NCBI GenBank assembly: GCA_022376925.1
Contig: JAIOJX010000032.1
Location: 207,324,939-207,388,938, forward strand
Direction: 5' to 3'
From: Tragulus kanchil
Lineage: Eukaryota > Chordata > Mammalia > Artiodactyla > Tragulidae
DNA length: 64,000 nt
Below, in pieces: positions 33,005 through 43,499 of the stretch. The notes under the pieces were generated by a model. The model made no database searches. It was not told the origin of the DNA and saw only the letters and a program-made list of their open reading frames with translations. Made by a program: the position numbers and the translations under genes. Each line of letters opens with the position of its first letter. Position 1 is the first letter of the stretch.

Positions 33005-33588
33005 CCTAGAACATTCTTTAACAGCACACACAAAAATAAATTCAAAATGGTTTAAAGACCTAAATGTAAGACTGGGTACTATAAAACTCCTAGAGGAAAA
33101 GATGCAAAACACTCTTTGACATAAATCACAGCAATATCTTCTTGGATCTGTCTAATAGAGTAATGGAAATAAAACAAAAAATAAACACATGGGCCTTAAT
33201 TAAACCTAAAAGCTTTTGCTCAGCAAAGGAGACAATAAACAAAATGAAAAGACAATCTACAAAATGGGAGAAAATATTTGCAAACGATGTGACTAAGAGA
33301 TTAATTTTCAAAATATACAAACAGCTTATACAACTCAATATCAATAAAACAAATAACCCAATCAAAAGATTAGGCAGACGACCGAAACAGATATTTCTCC
33401 AAAGAAAAGATACAGATGACCAACAGGCGCATGAAAAAAGCTGCTCAACATCAATGATTATTACTGAAATGGAAACCAAAACTACAGTGGTGTATCACCT
33501 CATACCTGTCAGAACGGCTATCATCAAAATATCTGCAAATATTAAATTTTGGATAGAACGTGGAGAAAAGGGAATCCTGCCACACTAT
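33005..33588 (+). pseudogene. L1 ORF2 C-terminal remnant, second assembled copy
   Basis: Same as 31862-32445 through duplication 11. The identical 149-codon stretch is at 33142-33591. The L1 resumes after the LTR at 34250. Confidence 0.8.
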
Positions 33589-34249
33589 TGATAGGGACAG
33601 AGTAGAATAATTAGGTAGTTGTGTAGTCCTAGTAAGCAACTGTAGATGGAAAGGTAAAACCTGGAAAAAGTTGGGAGGCCAGTAAGTTAACAGTAACTCA
33701 AGAATGCTCCTCCTTATTCAATAAAGAAGGAAGAGCTGGGGAAAGAGGAGCTAATGATGTATGCCCTGTGTCTGCATCTGCATCTACTTAAGGAAGGCGG
33801 TCTTCTACCCTCCTATATATATATGTCGCTGCTCACCTAAAGGAGAGAAGCAGAGCTTTCCTGCCTGTCCGCTTGCACCTCTTACAAGTACCCTAACCTA
33901 ATAAATCCTCTTCTTGCCTATCACTCTGCCTCTCGCTGAATTCCTTCTGCACTGAGGCACGAAGAACCTGAGCCTCAGTGGGTCCAGACGTTGGGTGAGT
34001 GCTGGATTAAGTCCTGGCTCTGTGGGTTCAAGTCTCAGACAGGGTTTTGGCCTGGATTGAGTCCTGACTATGTGGGTTCAAGTCCCAAGCAGGGTTTTGG
34101 TTGGGGTTAAGCCTCAGCCACGTGGGTTCAAGTCCCAAACAGGGTTTTGACTGGGGTTAAGCCCCAGTCACATGGGTTCAAGTCCCAAGCAGGGTTCCAT
34201 CAGGTCTGGGCCCTGGGTTTAAGTCTCAAATCCAGGTAGAACCCTTTCA
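33589..34249 (+). mobile_element. Complete solo LTR inserted in L1
   Basis: 661 bases, TGATAGGG...CCCTTTCA, flanked by ctat on both sides (33585-33588 and 34250-34253), a 4-bp target duplication. TATA-like run at 33814-33823, polyadenylation signal aataaa at 33900 within taataaatcctcttcttg, and a downstream ctctcgctgaattcc R/U5-like region. 33999-34227 holds four exact 50-bp-period units plus a degenerate one. The L1 reading resumes on both sides, so no internal ERV genes are present. Same family as the antisense LTR at 2327-3009. Confidence 0.85.
34025..34226 (+). repeat. 50-bp tandem array with B-box-like motifs in the LTR
   Basis: ggttcaagtcc (or one-base variant) recurs at 34025, 34075, 34125 and 34175, exactly 50 apart, with a degenerate copy ggtttaagtct at 34216. 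Units also share agggttttgg and gggttaagcc. The motif fits the Pol III B-box consensus (GGTTCRANNCC). The antisense LTR carries the same array in reverse (2340-2580). Confidence 0.85.
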
Positions 34250-34560
34250 CTATTGGTAAGAATGTAAATTGGTGCAGCCACTATGGAGTAGTGTGGATGT
34301 TCTTGAAAAAACTAAATTATTAGTAGAATTCCTATATGATCCTGCAATCCCACTCCTCAGTATATATCTAAAGAAAGTCATAATCCAAAAATATACATGC
34401 ACCCTAGTGTTCACTGTGGCACTATTTACAACAGCCAAGACATGGAAACAACATAAGTGTCCACTGGCAGATGATTGGGTAAAGATGAGGTACATCTATG
34501 CAGTGAGATAGTCCACATCTGGAAAAAGAATGAAATAATGCCATTTGCAGAAATGGACCC
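34250..34560 (+). mobile_element. L1 3' continuation after the LTR
   Basis: ctattggtaagaatgtaaat, gatcctgcaatcccactcct, catgcaccctagtgttcac, gaatgaaataatgccatttg: L1 ORF2 end and 3' UTR. Partial copy at 35437-35720. Confidence 0.8.
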
Positions 34561-36583
34561 AGAGAACTTACAGGGGGAAAGTGGGGCAGATCGCTAATCC
34601 CAAGACCTTGTGGAAGCAGAATGCTAAGGCTGGGACCTCAAAAGTCACACCCTCAGTGTGAGGGTGAATTGCGAGTAAACACACTCCACCTAACAGACTG
34701 AAAACGTTGTTTTGGAAGTGGAGATAGTGGGGAGCAGTAGATAGTGGCTCAGGTGGCTATCAGGCCAGCCTTGAAAACTTAATTTTTGGCAATATAACCC
34801 ACATACATAGTTTATTCATTACTATGTAGATTTGCCTTTACTATATTTTTTTGACTTTTTTAAAAATTTTTATTTTTTAATCCTACTGCTTTTACTATTG
34901 TTCTATGTCTCGGGGATCATAAGGTTAAATTATCTCCCTTTAAGTCAGGAGATGGGTTCTTGTCCCAGCTTTGTCAGTTATTTGCCTTATTACCTTGGCG
35001 AGTCACTTAACCATCATTTTCCCTCCTGGGTTAACAATTATCAAGACAGAGTCATAAAACATTGGAGTTGGCAGGGACCTCAAGATTACACAGTGCAATC
35101 CTTTTATTTCATAGAGAGCTGCATGATGTACCTAACAGCTTTCTAGAACAAGCACACTGTCTTCAGCATCTTAGACCCGTGCTCTTTACATCAGGCTTTC
35201 TTTTAGTTTGGTTCTAAGAAGCAAAGAGAAGACAAAAAGTGAAAGCACTGAATAAAAGACAATTTACAAACACTAGATAACAGTTTTGACCATTAGTCTG
35301 TTACCTAGCCTGAAAGTTCACCTGGATAAATGTACCCCTCTCTAAACTAAAAGATGACTTAAAATTTGGAAGTTCTGAAGGTACATAGGAAAAGGTCAAA
35401 AATAAACTAATGGAGAAAAGAAAACAATTTAGAACACCACTATGGAGTAGTGTGGATGTTCTTGAAAAAACTAAATTATTAGTAGAATTCCTATATGATC
35501 CTGCAATCCCACTCCTCAGTATATATCTAAAGAAAGTCATAATCCAAAAATATACATGCACCCTAGTGTTCACTGTGGCACTATTTACAACAGCCAAGAC
35601 ATGGAAACAACATAAGTGTCCACTGGCAGATGATTGGGTAAAGATGAGGTACATCTATGCAGTGAGATAGTCCACATCTGGAAAAAGAATGAAATAATGC
35701 CATTTGCAGAAATGGACCCAGAGAACTTACAGGGGGAAAGTGGGGCAGATCGCTAATCCCAAGACCTTGTGGAAGCAGAATGCTAAGGCTGGGACCTCAA
35801 AAGTCACACCCTCAGTGTGAGGGTGAATTGCGAGTAAACACACTCCACCTAACAGACTGAAAACGTTGTTTTGGAAGTGGAGATAGTGGGGAGCAGTAGA
35901 TAGTGGCTCAGGTGGCTATCAGGCCAGCCTTGAAAACTTAATTTTTGGCAATATAACCCACATACATAGTTTATTCATTACTATGTAGATTTGCCTTTAC
36001 TATATTTTTTTGACTTTTTTAAAAATTTTTATTTTTTAATCCTACTGCTTTTACTATTGTTCTATGTCTCGGGGATCATAAGGTTAAATTATCTCCCTTT
36101 AAGTCAGGAGATGGGTTCTTGTCCCAGCTTTGTCAGTTATTTGCCTTATTACCTTGGCGAGTCACTTAACCATCATTTTCCTCCTGGGTTAACAATTATC
36201 AAGACAGAGTCATAAAACATTGGAGTTGGCAGGGACCTCAAGATTACACAGTGCAATCCTTTTATTTCATAGAGAGCTGCATGATGTACCTAACAGCTTT
36301 CTAGAACAAGCACACTGTCTTCAGCATCTTAGACCCGTGCTCTTTACATCAGGCTTTCTTTTGGTTTGGTTCTAAGAAGCAAAAGAGAAGACAAAAAGTG
36401 AAAGCACTGAATAAAAGACAATTTACAAACACTAGATAACAGTTTTGACCATTAGTCTGTTACCTAGCCTGAAAGTTCACCTGGATAAATGTACCCCTCT
36501 CTAAACTAAAAGATGACTTAAAATTTGGAAGTTCTGAAGGTACATAGGAAAAGGTCAAAAAAATAAACTAATGGAGAAAAGAA
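34278..36583. repeat. Local duplication 12 (L1 end, MIR, unique DNA)
   Basis: Copy 1 is 34278-35425 and copy 2 is 35437-36583, offset 1159. The filler 35426-35436 resembles the unique sequence near 36600 (agaacac). Confidence 0.95.
34925..35045 (+). mobile_element. MIR-like fragment
   Basis: gggttcttgtcccagctttg, then ttaccttggcgagtcactta, resembling the MIR core. Copy at 36084-36204. Confidence 0.55.
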
Positions 36584-36589
36584 AAATTC

Positions 36590-36930
36590 CTAATTGGCTT
36601 CTAGAACACTCCACGCGTATTTATATTCTCGTATAAATTCTTTCTGGTCTGGTCTTCAGTTTGCGCAAGACGAAATTGGTTAACTGGAGACTGCCTGTTT
36701 TTAATACGTTTCTCAAGGAATGGTGTGCAATATGTTACCTGAAATCGAATTATTTGCCTCGCCCATACTACCTATTACATCAGTTCTCTAATTTAGCGCC
36801 ACTCCTTCTCTGGCCACTACCCAAAACAACGTGCAGAAACCTGCGAAACTCGCAGATAGCGCAAACATACTCCAAGTCCCATAAGCTCGAAGGGTTGTCT
36901 CTATCGCCTCTTCGCAGGAGCATTAGTCGC
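36590..36930. other. Unique promoter-upstream sequence
   Basis: No repeat signature. It follows the end of local duplication 12 and runs into the CpG island, with scattered CpGs (ccacgcg, ctcgaag, tcgcag). Possibly distal promoter; nothing more can be read from it. Confidence 0.4.
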
Positions 36931-36933
36931 CTT

Positions 36934-36948
36934 ACTGGGAGTTGTAGT
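36934..36948 (-). promoter_or_regulatory. ZNF143/SBS-type motif, reverse orientation
   Basis: Reads actgggagttgtagt, the reverse complement of the actacaactcccag core recognised by ZNF143 (STAF) and THAP11. It faces a second motif of the same class 52 bases downstream, with an ETS site between them. Confidence 0.6.
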
Positions 36949-36961
36949 CATTGAGCGGCTT

Positions 36962-36971
36962 CACTTCCGGG
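36962..36971 (-). promoter_or_regulatory. ETS (GABPA/ELK-type) site
   Basis: Reads cacttccggg, the reverse complement of cccggaagtg, a full ETS core with the CpG-containing flank typical of CpG-island promoters. It sits between the two ZNF143-like motifs. Confidence 0.6.
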
Positions 36972-36999
36972 AAATTGGGGAAGGACGCAGCTCTGATGA

Positions 37000-37024
37000 A
37001 CTACATTTCCCAAAAGGCTGTGCG
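37000..37024 (+). promoter_or_regulatory. ZNF143/SBS-type motif, forward orientation
   Basis: Begins actacatttccca and continues with the aaggctgtgcg tail, close to the extended ZNF143 module (ACTACA, TTCCCA, GC-rich tail). It is the better of the two motifs and lies nearest the inferred start site. Confidence 0.6.
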
Positions 37025-37029
37025 CACTC

Positions 37030-37563
37030 TTTTCCTCCCTCGCCGGCGTCAGGCTCCACCTCTCCCGCTCCTCCCTCTCTGGCTGCACAGCTCATGCCTT
37101 CCTGTTAGTCCGAGCAGAGAGAAGTTCACTTCGATCAGCTGATCCTAACTGACAACAGGAGAGGAGGAAGCCCGGGAGGCAGCGAAGGAGGAGGGGGGCG
37201 GAGATGGAGATGAGGATGGATCCACCGGTGCCCTGAGGAACAGCCCCCGCCTCCACCTGCGCCCCACGGTCCCTGGACGCCACCTCGCTGCCGCAGAGCT
37301 GCTTAATGGTGGGGTTCCCGGGCCGCCGCGGTCGAGGAGGGAAGGGCACGGCCCTGCGCCGGGCGAGCGACAGCCCTGGAGCTCCCTCTGCCCTCGGGAG
37401 GAAGGGGGGGGGCGGGTGCGGCTGGGGTGGGGGTGGGGTGGTATAAACAATGGATTCGGCTCTGGCCTCTGCCAGCGTGCCGGAGATTTGGGGGGATCTT
37501 CTTTGTTCTTAGACCCTGCTCCAGTCCCTCGGTTGTCGTGGTGTTGCCTGGGAGGAAGCAAGG
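37030..37563 (+). other. ZFYVE1: Candidate ZFYVE1 first exon (5' UTR) in the CpG island
   Basis: GC-rich sequence directly downstream of the ZNF143/ETS promoter motifs, on the strand that leads into the ZFYVE1 coding exon. A usable donor (agg|gtgagg) sits at 37564. The exon must be non-coding because the gene's start codon is in the 39.1 kb exon. Open frames here, on both strands, are proline/arginine-rich by-products of base composition. Both boundaries are inferred; other donors are possible and the transcription start is not fixed by a TATA box. Confidence 0.4.
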
Positions 37564-37620
37564 GTGAGGAATCCCCGACTGGAGAGAGGCGTCGAGGTGG
37601 GAGGCCGAGTGGGCAGACTC

Positions 37621-38604
37621 TTTGCTTGGGGCTGGTGGGTGGAGAGGTGTCCTTTAGAGGGTTGGTTTTACATTTTTCTCAACTGGGACAATCTTGATTT
37701 TTGTTAACGTTGTTGGGAGCTACTTGGGCACGCCTGTGATGAGGGTGTAAATAAGGTCTCCTAGTTGTACCCTTCGCCTTCCTTGTTTATCTGAAAATTA
37801 GATGGATAGATTGATTATTGTATGGGAGGAGTGAATACCTGAAAGGAGGGCTTTAGCATTTCGTTGGGGCGCTAGGATGGGTCCAGGAGAAGGGGAGTTA
37901 GGAATATGATTGTAGAAAGGACAAAAGCCCCTTTCTTGCCCCACTTATTTTCCTTTCCTTTTTTTTTTTTAAAGTTATTTTAAAGTTGGGTTTTGAGTGA
38001 CAAAGAAAAATTATTTAACTCACTGCATGCCTGGCTTTGTAGTGGGCCATAGTGGAGGAATTCTGTCTCCTGTTGCTCCCTTTTTTTTGCAATTAGAGAA
38101 AAGGACAAAAGAAAGTACAATCGTTATTTTAGAGCATGGAATGGTGACTTGTATTTCCAGGTTTAGAGTCCTTAATAGGCATCTGTCTAGAAATGAAACA
38201 GTCTAGTTACAAGGGCCATTGAATCTGTCCAGGACTTTGCTGGAGCTTCAGTTTGTTGGTATTGTTTCTTTAGCTTTTTACAGGCATCTTTCTCTACCTC
38301 TTCCAGTTGTGGGCTGTAGGGAGGGGTGCAGAAGGTTGTCCCTTCAAGGACTGTTTGCTTAGTGCTTTTGATTCTGAATTTAATAACTCAGGCAACAGAG
38401 AATTTAAGTCTGGGAAATAAAGTGACAGAGTCTCTTAAGTGCCTTGATCCTAGAGGTGGTTGTTTCCAAAAGGAGCAGTCTTATCATGCTTTTGAGGAGA
38501 AATTTCTAGAATCAGAATGAATCCGTACACATTTTACAAGCAAGAATGAACTTTCTCTTGGGAGTTTGGGCCTCATATTTAATCACAGACTTTTTTCTTT
38601 TTAG
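37621..38604. other. ZFYVE1 intron 1, no gene or repeat recognised
   Basis: Mostly unique A/T-balanced sequence between the CpG island and the candidate second exon, with a short T-run near 37960-37972. The short open frames (about 60-70 codons) have no coding character. Confidence 0.5.
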
Positions 38605-38922
38605 GTGCACTTCTTTTAGATGAGTGAAGTACTTTCCCTGTCTCTGTTCTCAGTGTCCCCAGAAATACTGACTTGAGGCTGGATAATACTGAAAAGCTCC
38701 TGACCACTCTTTCATTACCAAAATCTTGTGGCTGAGGCCCCGTCCATGAGCCCACCTCAGTGAATCCATCAGATCTCTCTCAGATAGCCATAAAAGACCC
38801 TTTCAAGTTAATTTTGACAACATACTGGCCTGTACTTTATGGAGGATGAAACTATCAAACCAAATCAACGTTGCTGCTGATTCAAGAGTCCTAGAGGCAG
38901 AAAATTAAACATTTGAACATTT
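38605..38922 (+). other. ZFYVE1: Possible second 5' UTR exon of ZFYVE1
   Basis: A strong-looking acceptor (ttttttctttttag, AG at 38603-38604) starts this segment and a donor-like gtgagt begins at 38923. The segment has stops in all forward frames and no repeat signature, so it would be untranslated. Alternatively the exon runs unspliced from 38605 to 39586, or the acceptor is unused. Splice-site pattern only. Confidence 0.25.
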
Positions 38923-39103
38923 GTGAGTGTGTAAGGAATTCTAACAGGACATTGATCCTTAAAAAGAAAACCTTTTATTTCTTAGGGTGTTCAGGACCCT
39001 GTGGAAGTTGTGTGCAGTCTGCAGACTCAACATCTTGTTTTCACTTTCCCTGGGGAAAGCCCAGGTACCGTTACATGGTAGGTGGTTTCCTTCCAGTCTG
39101 AAT

Positions 39104-39586
39104 ATGAGTGCCCAGACTTCCCCCGCAGAGAAAGGCCTGAACCCGGGGCTGCTGTGCCAGGAAAGTTACACCTGCAGTGGGACTGACGAAGCCGTCTTCG
39201 AGTGTGATGAGTGCTGCAGCCTGCAGTGCCTCCGCTGCGAGGAGGAGCTTCATCGGCAGGAGCGCCTGCGGAACCACGAGCGGATCAGACTCAAAGCCGG
39301 CCACGTCCCGTACTGTGACCCCTGCAAGGGCCCCAATGGGCACTCTCCAGGTGTGAAGCAGAGGGCAGTGGTGAGGTGCCAGACCTGTAAAATCAACTTG
39401 TGCCTGGAGTGCCAGAAGAGGACTCACTCTGGGGGTAACAAAAGGAGGCACCCCGTTACTGTGTACCACGTCGCTAAGGTCCAGGAGCTTCTGGAAGACG
39501 AAGGGATGGATGAGGAGACCAGGAGGAAGAAAATGACTGAAAAGGTTGTGAGTTTCCTTCTAGTAGACGAAAATGAAGAAATTCAG
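39104..39586 (+). CDS. ZFYVE1: ZFYVE1 (DFCP1) first coding exon, residues 1-161
   Basis: ZFYVE1/DFCP1 is a double-FYVE protein that binds PI3P and sits on ER/Golgi membranes, omegasomes and lipid droplets. Only its N-terminal exon is here. The start ATG at 39104 lies 7 nt after a plausible acceptor (tttccttccag, AG at 39095-39096) and has A at -3. The exon ends in CAG with donor gtaagc at 39587, giving 483 nt, 161 codons, phase 0. The peptide starts MSAQTSPAEKGLNPG and ends VDENEEIQ. It has two B-box-like Cys/His clusters: C24, C34, C37, C42, C45, H50, H58, and C71, C74, C92, C95, C100, C103, H108, H116. The P-loop NTPase and the two FYVE fingers lie in later exons that I do not find before 64000. 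The frame stays open upstream to 38987, but the acceptor and the known N-terminus of the family favour 39104. The exon is intact and lies outside every local duplication. Confidence 0.92.
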
Positions 39587-39650
39587 GTAAGCGCTCAGGC
39601 ATAGTAGGGTTCATGTAGTAGTGGAGGAGGTGGGCCGTTGGCAGGTGGCT

Positions 39651-41754
39651 GACTTTCCAGGAGGGTCCAGGAGGAGGGCACATTTTTAATCCCTAAAGGA
39701 CAAGATCCTGCATGGAGGCAGGATCAATCACTTACCCACTGACCTTGGGCTGAATTACCCATCCTTTACCTCTCTTGAGCCTTAGTCTTCTCATCTGTAA
39801 ATGGGAGCCAGTGCCCACTGTATTGGGTTGTGGTGAGGAAGAAATGACCCAGTGTTTTCTTTTTTTTCTCTTTTTGTCACAGTGTTTGTAAAGTCTGTTA
39901 CGTAATGAATGCTCAGTATATGATAGCTGTTTTATTATTATTATTAGGATTATTATCAGGAAGAACTGATTGAGAACCATTTTCGGAATGAGAAAACTTT
40001 AGAAAGTCGTGAATACATGTGAATGAGGAGGGACTTTGTGGGTACAGGGGAAGAATACTGACCTTTGGTGGGTCCCAGGGGAGTGCGAGGCTGTAAGTGG
40101 TAACCCTACTAACTCCAGTGAGAGGCAGGCCCTTGAAAGGTGACTTTTCCTACGGGTAGTATCCTCCCCAAATGGGCTCCTATTTTCATGTTTTGGCTTC
40201 TGATCAGTAGAAGCTGGTAAGGGCATCTGTGATTACAGAAGGACTGGAGAATATTTGACTTAGTTCTGAGCTGGGAAGTGGGTAGCAGGTGATAGGGGCA
40301 AGTTGGGAAGCTGGAAGTCTGTGAGAGTTGGAGTGGGGAAAGGAGTAGAGGAATGTTTATACTTTCCAATGAAGCCTGGATCATTATCATGTCTGTATAC
40401 TTTCGAATGAAGACTGCTTGAATTCACATCCTGACTTCCCTCACTGGCTGTTTAATCAAGGCTAAGTTATTTAAATTCCATGCCTCAATTTTACTTCTAC
40501 ATCATGATAGTAGTTGAGAGGATTCAAAAAAATTGGAACTGGAAATGGAACGGCCCTTATGACCATGCCTGGATCTTGGAGTCAACACCAGTTTGCTGTA
40601 TTTGTCAGTATCAGGGAATATTTGTGGTACATTCAGTGCTTTTAGCTGTGATGACACCTCAGGTTTCCAGACTGAGAGGTAAAATTGAACCCCCTGAGGT
40701 GAGGTGGGCGGTCCTGGGCAGGGGGGGGCTGAATTTCCAGGAGGGTCCAGGAGGAGGGCACATTTTTACTCCCTACAGGACAAGATCCTGCATGGAGGCA
40801 GGATCAATCACTTACCCACTGACCTTGGGCTGAATTACCCATCCTTTACCTCTCTTGAGCCTTAGTCTTCTCATCTGTAAATGGGAGCCAGTGCCCACTG
40901 TATTGGGTTGTGGTGAGGAAGAAATGACCCAGTGTTTTCTTTTTTTTCTCTTTTTGTCACAGTGTTTGTAAAGTCTGTTACGTAATGAATGCTCAGTATA
41001 TGATAGCTGTTTTATTATTATTATTAGGATTATTATCAGGAAGAACTGATTGAGAACCATTTTCGGAATGAGAAAACTTTAGAAAGTCGTGAATACATGT
41101 GAATGAGGAGGGACTTTGTGGGTACAGGGGAAGAATACTGACCTTTGGTGGGTCCCAGGGGAGTGCGAGGCTGTAAGTGGTAACCCTACTAACTCCAGTG
41201 AGAGGCAGGCCCTTGAAAGGTGACTTTTCCTACGGGTAGTATCCTCCCCAAATGGGCTCCTATTTTCATGTTTTGGCTTCTGATCAGTAGAAGCTGGTAA
41301 GGGCATCTGTGATTACAGAAGGACTGGAGAATATTTGACTTAGTTCTGAGCTGGGAAGTGGGTAGCAGGTGATAGGGGCAAGTTGGGAAGCTGGAAGTCT
41401 GTGAGAGTTGGAGTGGGGAAAGGAGTAGAGGAATGTTTATACTTTCCAATGAAGCCTGGATCATTATCATGTCTGTATACTTTCGAATGAAGACTGCTTG
41501 AATTCACATCCTGACTTCCCTCACTGGCTGTTTAATCAAGGCTAAGTTATTTAAATTCCATGCCTCAATTTTACTTCTACATCATGATAGTAGTTGAGAG
41601 GATTCAAAAAAATTGGAACTGGAAATGGAACGGCCCTTATGACCATGCCTGGATCTTGGAGTCAACACCAGTTTGCTGTATTTGTCAGTATCAGGGAATA
41701 TTTGTGGTACATTCAGTGCTTTTAGCTGTGATGACACCTCAGGTTTCCAGACTG
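39651..41754. repeat. Local duplication 13 (ZFYVE1 intron, MIR)
   Basis: Copy 1 is 39651-40674 and copy 2 is 40731-41754, offset 1080. The filler 40675-40730 is a noisy rendering of the sequence upstream of copy 1 (about 39620-39650). It begins 64 bases after the exon ends, so the exon is single-copy. Confidence 0.95.
39735..39960 (+). mobile_element. MIR in the ZFYVE1 intron
   Basis: gaccttgggctgaattaccc, gagccttagtcttctcatct, gtaaatgggag, then aatgaatgctcagtatatg and an (att)n stretch. Copy at 40815-41040 through duplication 13. Confidence 0.75.
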
Positions 41755-41927
41755 GAGGAGTACATTTGTAAGTTACCACTCAGAAACTCTCTAATTACCC
41801 TCTGAGTATTTCTCATCTGTCTTTTTCCTCCTTAGATAAGATTATGGAAATGAGTTGCATCCTGATTTCTATGTACAGGTATTGTCAGCTAAAGACTTTG
41901 CTAACACAGACTTTTCTCTCTTGGCTG

Positions 41928-42334
41928 AAAGGAACGAATAGAGTTATGGAAGAGTGACCCAGATCCCAATCTGCCTCATTTGTTAGCAATAATGTCTTCT
42001 TTATGGATTATGCTCTAATTGGGTGACAGTGTGGACTAAATATTTATAAATGAAACACTGGGATTTGGAGTATTCTTGTTGGTTTTGCCACTGGTCCTCT
42101 TTGGAATACTTTGGATTGTTGTCACTTTCATACAAATGAGAGAATGATTTGGGGTGACCAGTAATTCTCATGGATATTGTGTCAGCACCAGAAAGAGTCT
42201 TTTTTGAGGGGGAGGAGGATGTATTTTCTTTTTCTTATCATTGATACATATTTCTTAGTAGAGAACTAAAATAAAAGGACATATACTGAAGAAGACAAAT
42301 CCAACTGTTTATACATCTTTTTTCTTGTAATGTG

Positions 42335-42376
<42 letters not shown>

Positions 42377-43455
42377 ATGGGGTTTTATAAAGACTTCTTC
42401 CTTCATAAATATTGACCTCTTCTCAGGAAGTATGTTTATTAATTGCAAGTAGCAACTAATGGATTGAATGAGAATTTTAGGTGGTGATTTGTTCTTATAC
42501 AATCAGAGTGGAAAAGTATGTAGAGAAAATATCTAGTTCACTTTTCTAATGTGAATGTCTAAAACAATTAGAGAGATGATCGTCTGGTACAAATCTAGAT
42601 GATGAACTCAGCTAGATTGTAAACTTCTGGAGAGCAGGACCACGTGTTGTGCCCTGGGTCATGTACAGTGGTGGATACGTCAGGCCAAAGTACCTTGGTT
42701 GGTGATGTCACATGGTCAGGCTCAGGTTTTAGGCATGAATATCACACACATACTAAGTAAAAAGGCTAAAATCACATGAAAGGACATATGATGATAAGAG
42801 TTTCCCACCTACACCATGTCTCTTAATCTCTTTTGTTAGAACATTCACCATTAACAGTTAACTACATGCCCTTTTAGAATTTTTTTTCACATTTACTTAT
42901 GAATATATGTATGTATCCTTTTAATTTTTCAACAAAAGGGAATCTAATATACTTGCTGTTCTGTCCTTGGCTGTTTTTCACTAAAAGATCCATCTTATAA
43001 GAACTTTCCTTATTTCTATGTACGATTGCAGTAATTTAAATTTTTTGGAAAGGAACGAATAGAGTTATGGAAGAGTGACCCAGATCCCAATCTGCCTCAT
43101 TTGTTAGCAATAATGTCTTCTTTATGGATTATGCTCTAATTGGGTGACAGTGTGGACTAAATATTTATAAATGAAACACTGGGATTTGGAGTATTCTTGT
43201 TGGTTTTGCCACTGGTCCTCTTTGGAATACTTTGGATTGTTGTCACTTTCATACAAATGAGAGAATGATTTGGGGTGACCAGTAATTCTCATGGATATTG
43301 TGTCAGCACCAGAAAGAGTCTTTTTTGAGGGGGAGGAGGATGTATTTTCTTTTTCTTATCATTGATACATATTTCTTAGTAGAGAACTAAAATAAAAGGA
43401 CATATACTGAAGAAGACAAATCCAACTGTTTATACATCTTTTTTCTTGTAATGTG

Positions 43456-43499
<44 letters not shown>

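Larger units (their letters stand above)
31591..33867. repeat. Local duplication 11 (SINE, L1 ORF2, LTR start)
   Basis: Copy 1 is 31591-32724 and copy 2 is 32732-33867, offset 1141-1143. Copy 1 stops inside the solo LTR, so only copy 2 carries the complete LTR (33589-34249). Confidence 0.95.
36930..37620 (+). promoter_or_regulatory. CpG-island promoter of ZFYVE1
   Basis: The only sustained GC- and CpG-rich stretch in the window. It starts with a cluster of promoter motifs (36934-37024), lacks a TATA box and lies about 1.5-2.1 kb upstream of the ZFYVE1 coding exon on the same strand. In human the next gene upstream of ZFYVE1 is RBM25, which is divergent with its own promoter tens of kb away. 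Nothing like a second island appears in 1-36.6 kb. Confidence 0.75.

Noticed and set aside
33999..34227. CRISPR-like array of regularly spaced motifs
   Set aside because: Units are contiguous 50-bp tandem repeats inside an LTR in a mammalian genome; spacers are not unique.
1..36600. Search for RBM25 5' exons, the expected upstream neighbour of ZFYVE1
   Set aside because: No CpG island or splice-bounded coding exon seen before 36.6 kb. It probably lies outside the window.
37145..37561. 138-codon minus-strand frame in the CpG island
   Set aside because: Proline/arginine-rich peptide typical of GC-rich DNA, crossing the inferred 5' UTR.
39071..39469. 132-codon open frame on the minus strand across the ZFYVE1 exon
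   Set aside because: Shadow of the conserved forward exon; no family resemblance.
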